Shown here: piece after piece, positions 21,588-25,238 of the stretch
How the letters are laid out: each line of letters starts with the position of its first letter
How positions within the stretch are numbered: position 1 is the first letter of the stretch
Assembly: GCA_963620595.1 (NCBI GenBank)
Contig: CAVFAY010000035.1
Location: 1 to 25,238 of the forward strand
DNA length: 25,238 bases
From: Butyricicoccus_A sp963620595
GTDB taxonomy: Bacteria > Bacillota > Clostridia > Oscillospirales > Butyricicoccaceae
Direction of reading: 5' to 3'
Notes under the pieces: model-generated
Database searches by the model: none
What the model was told of the DNA's origin: nothing
Seen by the model: the letters and a program-made list of their open reading frames with translations, nothing else
Made by a program: the position numbers and the translations under genes

Positions 21588-24500
21588 TTATCCTCTCAGC
21601 GGCTTGCGCTTTTCCGGCAGCGAAACTTCCGAATAATTGCCCAATGCATCAACAGTATATTTTTTGAGACAGGAAAGTGTTTTTCCACCCAAACTCTCCT
21701 TGGAATAGCTGCTGTCATGCGTGTAAATCTCAAAGCTTCCTGAGTTACTGTTAAAACTTCGATAATAGAAAAGTCCTTTCGTCTTAGAAATAGTCGGATC
21801 AAGTGAAGAACCTTTCGGAGCTCTTAATTCAAAAACCTCTTTATGCTCTACATAGATCAGATCATTCGGATACATTGAGAATAAAAAGTCTTTATCATCC
21901 ATAACTTTCCACTCGCTATGCAATTTTTTTGCAACTACCGCTCTATCAGGCAGTTTGCCTTTAATCACATCAATAGTATAAATCGGCACGTAATAGTATC
22001 CTTCATCTTCAACGTAAAAGACATCTACACGAATCATGCTACCATTTTCCGCACATCCAATATGCTTGTTACTTGCTCTTGCATCGCCTCTTTTAACTTC
22101 TACCGTGTTATTGTGCGTTTCATAAAGCTTCACTTTTTTTACAAGTGGACCGCGCGTTCCGTCACGCTTCGGCTTGTAAAACGGTTCAGCAAATGCCTTT
22201 TTCGCATTGCCATCAAATTCTTTCAACCGCTTTTTCAATGCCTCGTATAACAATCGGTCGCTTTCCGGCGCATAATAGTTCTTAATTTCGCCAGTCTGTT
22301 TATCCCATGTTAATTTGGTTAACGGCACTTTTTTAATATATCCGCCGTCCGCTTTTCTATGAAGCGTTGCTTCATGTGCAGCTCCAGTGGTCTTGGTCTT
22401 GCGTTCCGGTTTGCGCGAAACAAATACCGGCTTGATTTCTTCCTCCGAATCGTAGGTTGCGAGATGCAGCCGTGCAATCTCCTCAGCAGGGTTATCACTC
22501 AGCCGCGCTTCCAACTCCTGACGGAAACGCTCCCACGGCGCGGGGAATTTCGGAGAATATTTTGCATCATATGCTTCTCGTGTCATCAATTCACCGGTCT
22601 CTGTATCCAGATAGCCTTCTGGTGTTTTGCGAATGCATTCCCGATGCTTCGTATACTGTGTAATTTTCTGGATCATACCCGGTGATACGCAGGCAACGAC
22701 AGCCGCATCCGCAGCATGATGCAAATCTCCATCTTCTCGAATCTTTTGAATCCCTAACCGTTTCCGAACATGGGCTGTTATTGCACCGTTTACCGCCTGT
22801 GTTCGTCTTTTTTTATCGTACTTTCCCGTCTCTGCAAATTGCAGATGGTCATTGATAAGGTTATAAATGACACGAGCGATGTATTGTGTATCGACCAAAT
22901 TTCGCTGTTTAAAGCCGTTTCTCTGCTCTTCCGACAGCGATTGTGTCAAAAGATTTCGCTTCTTTTTCCAATTGTGTACCTGTGTATTGACGAGTGTTTC
23001 AAATCTCTGCCAACGCGCAGGGGCACTCTTCAAGTAGTCAGCCGGAATCCGATTGCCCTTTTGCCGATTTTCTGAAGAACGAACAAGCACTTTGTTTGTA
23101 TAACTATCATCAAAAGAGATGCTGTACGGAATAATGTGGTCAACATCAACATATCCCGCTTCAAACAACCGATTTATATCAAGATTTTGACCGGAATACA
23201 GGCAAACGCCATTTTGATCCTGAAACAGCTTGAACTTGACAATATCTTGTCCTGTCGGTTCAGCACCTTTTATCTCCTTGATCTGCTGTCTGAGTTCTTC
23301 ATTTCTCTTCGCATTGGTCTCCTGCTTTTTCGTAATTTTCTTTCGTACATCATGTGGTTTTCCCATTTCACGTGCCAGCTCTACCCGCACGACCTCCGGT
23401 GCGCCATATTCCCTCACAACCGCATTGATAACACGAATGGTCTGTGATACCGCGCGGCGAACAACCGGATTGTTAATCGGCTCAATATCAAACAAACTGA
23501 GTTTGTTTTTCTTGGTTACAGAGTCCTTCTGCTCTCCATAAACTTCTTTGCACGCTTCTGCATATGTCATACCTTTTTCCAGATATGGAATCAGTTTCCG
23601 TAAAGCCTTTGCAGAAAGATGTGCTGTTTTGGAGGTGGACAATGTCAGCAATGCCGGAATAAACTCACATGGAATATCGAGCTTTTCCAATTGCGCTTTT
23701 CGCTTATCATCCGATTTATAGCAGAGTAAAATTCTCGCAATTTCGTCCCTTCGTTCCCATGATACTGTTGAAATCGCATCTTTTTGAACCGTATTTAACG
23801 CTTTTCGCATTTCATGATAAAACTTCATATGACCGAGCTTTTTGCGCTCAACCTTTCCGATCTCATCAGAACCATACCGCAGCATATTAAAAGATACATC
23901 ATTTGACAGCCCTAATTTTTTGCGAAGCTGCGCATATGAAGCAGTTGCCGAGTTCATAACAAGATCGATATAAATCTGTTTCTGTTCTGTTGTTAAAGCA
24001 CTGCTTTCTCCATTGTTCTTTACCAGTCTCAAATGGTTAACATCCTGTAAGAGCCGGAAATACTCTGCGGAATAACTGCCTTTTGCCGCACGCGGTTCAT
24101 CTTTTTCAAACGTGCAATGGCCGAGCATTTTTTCAATCATATTTCCGCCGTATGGACTCTTTCCACCTGGGCCTTCATCAAAATTGCGCTGACTGCCCCA
24201 AATCTCCAGATATGCTTCTTCAAATTCCGCTATCGCATAAGGTACACCTAATGCACGCTGTCGTGAGAAAATCAATCGAATCTCATCTTCTACCATAGAC
24301 CGTTCGACGGTCGTTCGGTAATCATCGGGATGATTGTGCGGCACAAAAATTTTTGTGCCGTCAGGATTGCATTCCCAAAACCGATCATCTTTCAGGAGCA
24401 TTTCACCGATCGTGCGATAACTATTTTCTTCCATGCACTGTTTGTTTTCAGAAATCGCACTCTTTACTTTGCCATTTTCTTTATCCTTGGCTTCTTCTGA

Positions 24501-24917
24501 CTTACTGTTAGACTTATATCCTCTGCGCTGTGCCAGATGAATCAACACGCGAACAAACTCTTGCTTTGTAAGTACACGCTCCAATGCCTGTACACGAAGT
24601 TCATATACAGAAGTTTCAAATTGAGAATGTTCAAACATTTCAGCCATTTCAACGCGGGTCATGATGCCATTCTGTTGAATCAGCTGTTTGATACGGTCTT
24701 TGCGATGCCGTCTGCGGCGAATGGTACGGCGCTGACCGCGTGCTTCTCGTCTTGGCTCAGCCAATGACGCTCCTGTTTTAGGGTGTTCCGCTTTATCAAA
24801 AATTCGAACACCTAAACGTTCAATTTTAATCGGTTCACCATCAATATTATTTTCAAGCACCGCCCATCCGACAGATGTAATGCCAATATCAAGTCCTAAA
24901 GTATAACGTAATGACAA
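21588..24917 (-). CDS. cas9: CRISPR RNA-guided nuclease Cas9 (type II-C-like, 1109 aa)
   Basis: The start is TTG at 24917 with AGGGGG 7 nt upstream; no ATG is nearby. The length and the cas9-cas1-cas2 set fit type II-C. Domains in order: RuvC-I with D10 (LGLDIGITSVGWAV), the Arg-rich bridge helix at about 54-80, a compact recognition lobe (about 80-480), RuvC-II with E513 (VVRVELAREMG), HNH with H594 and N617 (VDVDHIIPYS, SENRQKGNR), RuvC-III with H734 and D737 (DLHHAADAA), then a wedge and PAM-interacting region from about 850. All nuclease residues are present, so it should cut both strands of target DNA guided by crRNA and tracrRNA. The PAM cannot be read from sequence by eye. The gene starts only about 40 nt after the tracrRNA hairpin. 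Confidence 0.97.
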   Translation of the reverse strand: MSLRYTLGLDIGITSVGWAVLENNIDGEPIKIERLGVRIFDKAEHPKTGASLAEPRREARGQRRTIRRRRHRKDRIKQLIQQNGIMTRVEMAEMFEHSQFETSVYELRVQALERVLTKQEFVRVLIHLAQRRGYKSNSKSEEAKDKENGKVKSAISENKQCMEENSYRTIGEMLLKDDRFWECNPDGTKIFVPHNHPDDYRTTVERSMVEDEIRLIFSRQRALGVPYAIAEFEEAYLEIWGSQRNFDEGPGGKSPYGGNMIEKMLGHCTFEKDEPRAAKGSYSAEYFRLLQDVNHLRLVKNNGESSALTTEQKQIYIDLVMNSATASYAQLRKKLGLSNDVSFNMLRYGSDEIGKVERKKLGHMKFYHEMRKALNTVQKDAISTVSWERRDEIARILLCYKSDDKRKAQLEKLDIPCEFIPALLTLSTSKTAHLSAKALRKLIPYLEKGMTYAEACKEVYGEQKDSVTKKNKLSLFDIEPINNPVVRRAVSQTIRVINAVVREYGAPEVVRVELAREMGKPHDVRKKITKKQETNAKRNEELRQQIKEIKGAEPTGQDIVKFKLFQDQNGVCLYSGQNLDINRLFEAGYVDVDHIIPYSISFDDSYTNKVLVRSSENRQKGNRIPADYLKSAPARWQRFETLVNTQVHNWKKKRNLLTQSLSEEQRNGFKQRNLVDTQYIARVIYNLINDHLQFAETGKYDKKRRTQAVNGAITAHVRKRLGIQKIREDGDLHHAADAAVVACVSPGMIQKITQYTKHRECIRKTPEGYLDTETGELMTREAYDAKYSPKFPAPWERFRQELEARLSDNPAEEIARLHLATYDSEEEIKPVFVSRKPERKTKTTGAAHEATLHRKADGGYIKKVPLTKLTWDKQTGEIKNYYAPESDRLLYEALKKRLKEFDGNAKKAFAEPFYKPKRDGTRGPLVKKVKLYETHNNTVEVKRGDARASNKHIGCAENGSMIRVDVFYVEDEGYYYVPIYTIDVIKGKLPDRAVVAKKLHSEWKVMDDKDFLFSMYPNDLIYVEHKEVFELRAPKGSSLDPTISKTKGLFYYRSFNSNSGSFEIYTHDSSYSKESLGGKTLSCLKKYTVDALGNYSEVSLPEKRKPLRG

Positions 24918-24944
24918 AGGACGTCCCCCTTTACTTTTTTATTT

Positions 24945-25080
24945 AGATACAAGAATACCCCAGCACGTTTGACGGCTGGGGCAGAGCTTGTGGTGTACTA
25001 CCTTATTGCAGTAACCTGTATTTCCTCGTAGTGGTATAAGATAGAAATAACTGCATTCTCTCGTAGTAATATAAAATAGC
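24945..25080 (-). ncRNA. tracrRNA
   Basis: On the minus strand 25040-25005 is a full-length anti-repeat. Its complement aligns without gaps to the 36-nt repeat: position 1 and positions 5 and 20 become G-U pairs, 9-10 form an internal bulge, and 36 is unpaired. The tail runs AATAAGGTAGTACACC, then AAGCTCTGCCCCAGC, then a hairpin (7-bp stem 24981-24975 with 24964-24958) and a U-rich TATTCTTGT. The GCTCTGCCCC-hairpin tail closely resembles the Neisseria meningitidis tracrRNA 3' end as I remember it. A promoter (25087-25115) would start the RNA near 25080, giving about 130 nt including a second anti-repeat. Processing by RNase III would give a shorter mature form. Confidence 0.85.
25040..25075 (-). 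repeat. Second, tandem anti-repeat-like sequence
   Basis: Positions 25051-25075 on the plus strand align to repeat positions 12-36 with four transitions and a mismatched last base. In RNA all four transitions turn Watson-Crick pairs with crRNA into G-U pairs. Positions 25040-25050 keep only 4 of 11 repeat bases. It directly abuts the main anti-repeat with no spacer between. Confidence 0.7.
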
Positions 25081-25086
25081 ATAGTC

Positions 25087-25115
25087 ATAATATCATATTG
25101 CTGCAAAAAAATCAA
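25087..25115 (-). promoter_or_regulatory. Promoter of tracrRNA, probably also of the cas operon
   Basis: On the minus strand TTGATT (25115-25110) and TATTAT (25092-25087) are spaced by 17 bp. No other good promoter lies between the tracrRNA and cas9. Confidence 0.6.
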
Positions 25116-25238
25116 GTCATAAGTATTCTCGTATACTAAAATGTTCACCGGAGATCACAGATCCTCTTCTGTAAATATTCCCACGAACGAAAGCCCCATT
25201 TATTAAATAGCTTCAAAAATACCAAAAAAGCCTGATTT
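25116..25238. other. Right-edge non-coding sequence
   Basis: I see no gene that can be supported. At 25124-25139 a TATTCTCGTATACTAA sequence resembles the 3' half of the CRISPR repeat with a deletion. A minus-strand frame is open from the edge to a stop at 25203 (11 residues), too little to call a gene end. Confidence 0.3.

Noticed and set aside
21588..24917. Inactivated Cas9
   Set aside because: All RuvC and HNH catalytic residues (D10, E513, H594, D737) are present and the frame is intact.
25203..25238. Possible C-terminal end of a minus-strand gene at the right edge (11 codons, then stop)
   Set aside because: An open stretch this short is expected by chance; it needs sequence beyond the edge.

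Overview
The window looks like chromosome from a spore-forming, low-to-mid GC Firmicute of the class Clostridia. It carries spo0A and spoIVB side by side, a redox repressor Rex, a eukaryote-type NADP isocitrate dehydrogenase, clostridial-style promoters and strong Shine-Dalgarno sites. A gut Oscillospiraceae/Butyricicoccaceae-type host is my best guess; it is inferred from gene style, and no marker gene fixes the genus.

Left end (1-2250): an M-box magnesium riboswitch with its own terminator is transcribed leftward toward a gene beyond the edge, probably a Mg2+ transporter. Its promoter segment is duplicated about 1.1 kb upstream, and an AT-rich HNH endonuclease gene lies between the two copies. 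Next come a small membrane zinc-ribbon protein and a Gly/Cys-rich peptide gene, all on the minus strand.

Housekeeping block (2250-8900, minus strand): polA, a degenerate low-molecular-weight phosphatase, rimI and tsaD are packed as an operon, followed by icd and rex. The order of transcription is from high to low coordinates.

Middle (8900-18530): a compact locus at 8966-9291 has the layout of an Fst/par-type type I toxin-antitoxin system. It has a 28-residue hydrophobic peptide, a convergent antisense promoter, a shared terminator, and direct repeats that make the antisense RNA complementary to the peptide's translation start. Next are an LTA-synthase-like sulfatase (+), spo0A and spoIVB (-), a SLOG-family protein (+), a siroheme sulfite/nitrite reductase (-), an ABM-domain protein (+), and a second LTA-synthase-like protein with S-layer-homology-like repeats at its C-terminus (+). 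An SGNH esterase follows on the minus strand.

Right end (19430-25238): a complete type II-C-like CRISPR-Cas system. cas9, cas1 and cas2 run on the minus strand. A 13-repeat array lies downstream and is probably read on the plus strand from promoters inside the repeats. Both meet at a bidirectional terminator. The tracrRNA lies immediately upstream of cas9 on the same strand, inside what should be the cas9 leader. A second, tandem anti-repeat whose substitutions mostly preserve G-U pairing precedes it. The most notable observations are the type I TA locus, the doubled anti-repeat with cas9 behind the tracrRNA, and the HNH cassette bracketed by a duplicated riboswitch promoter.
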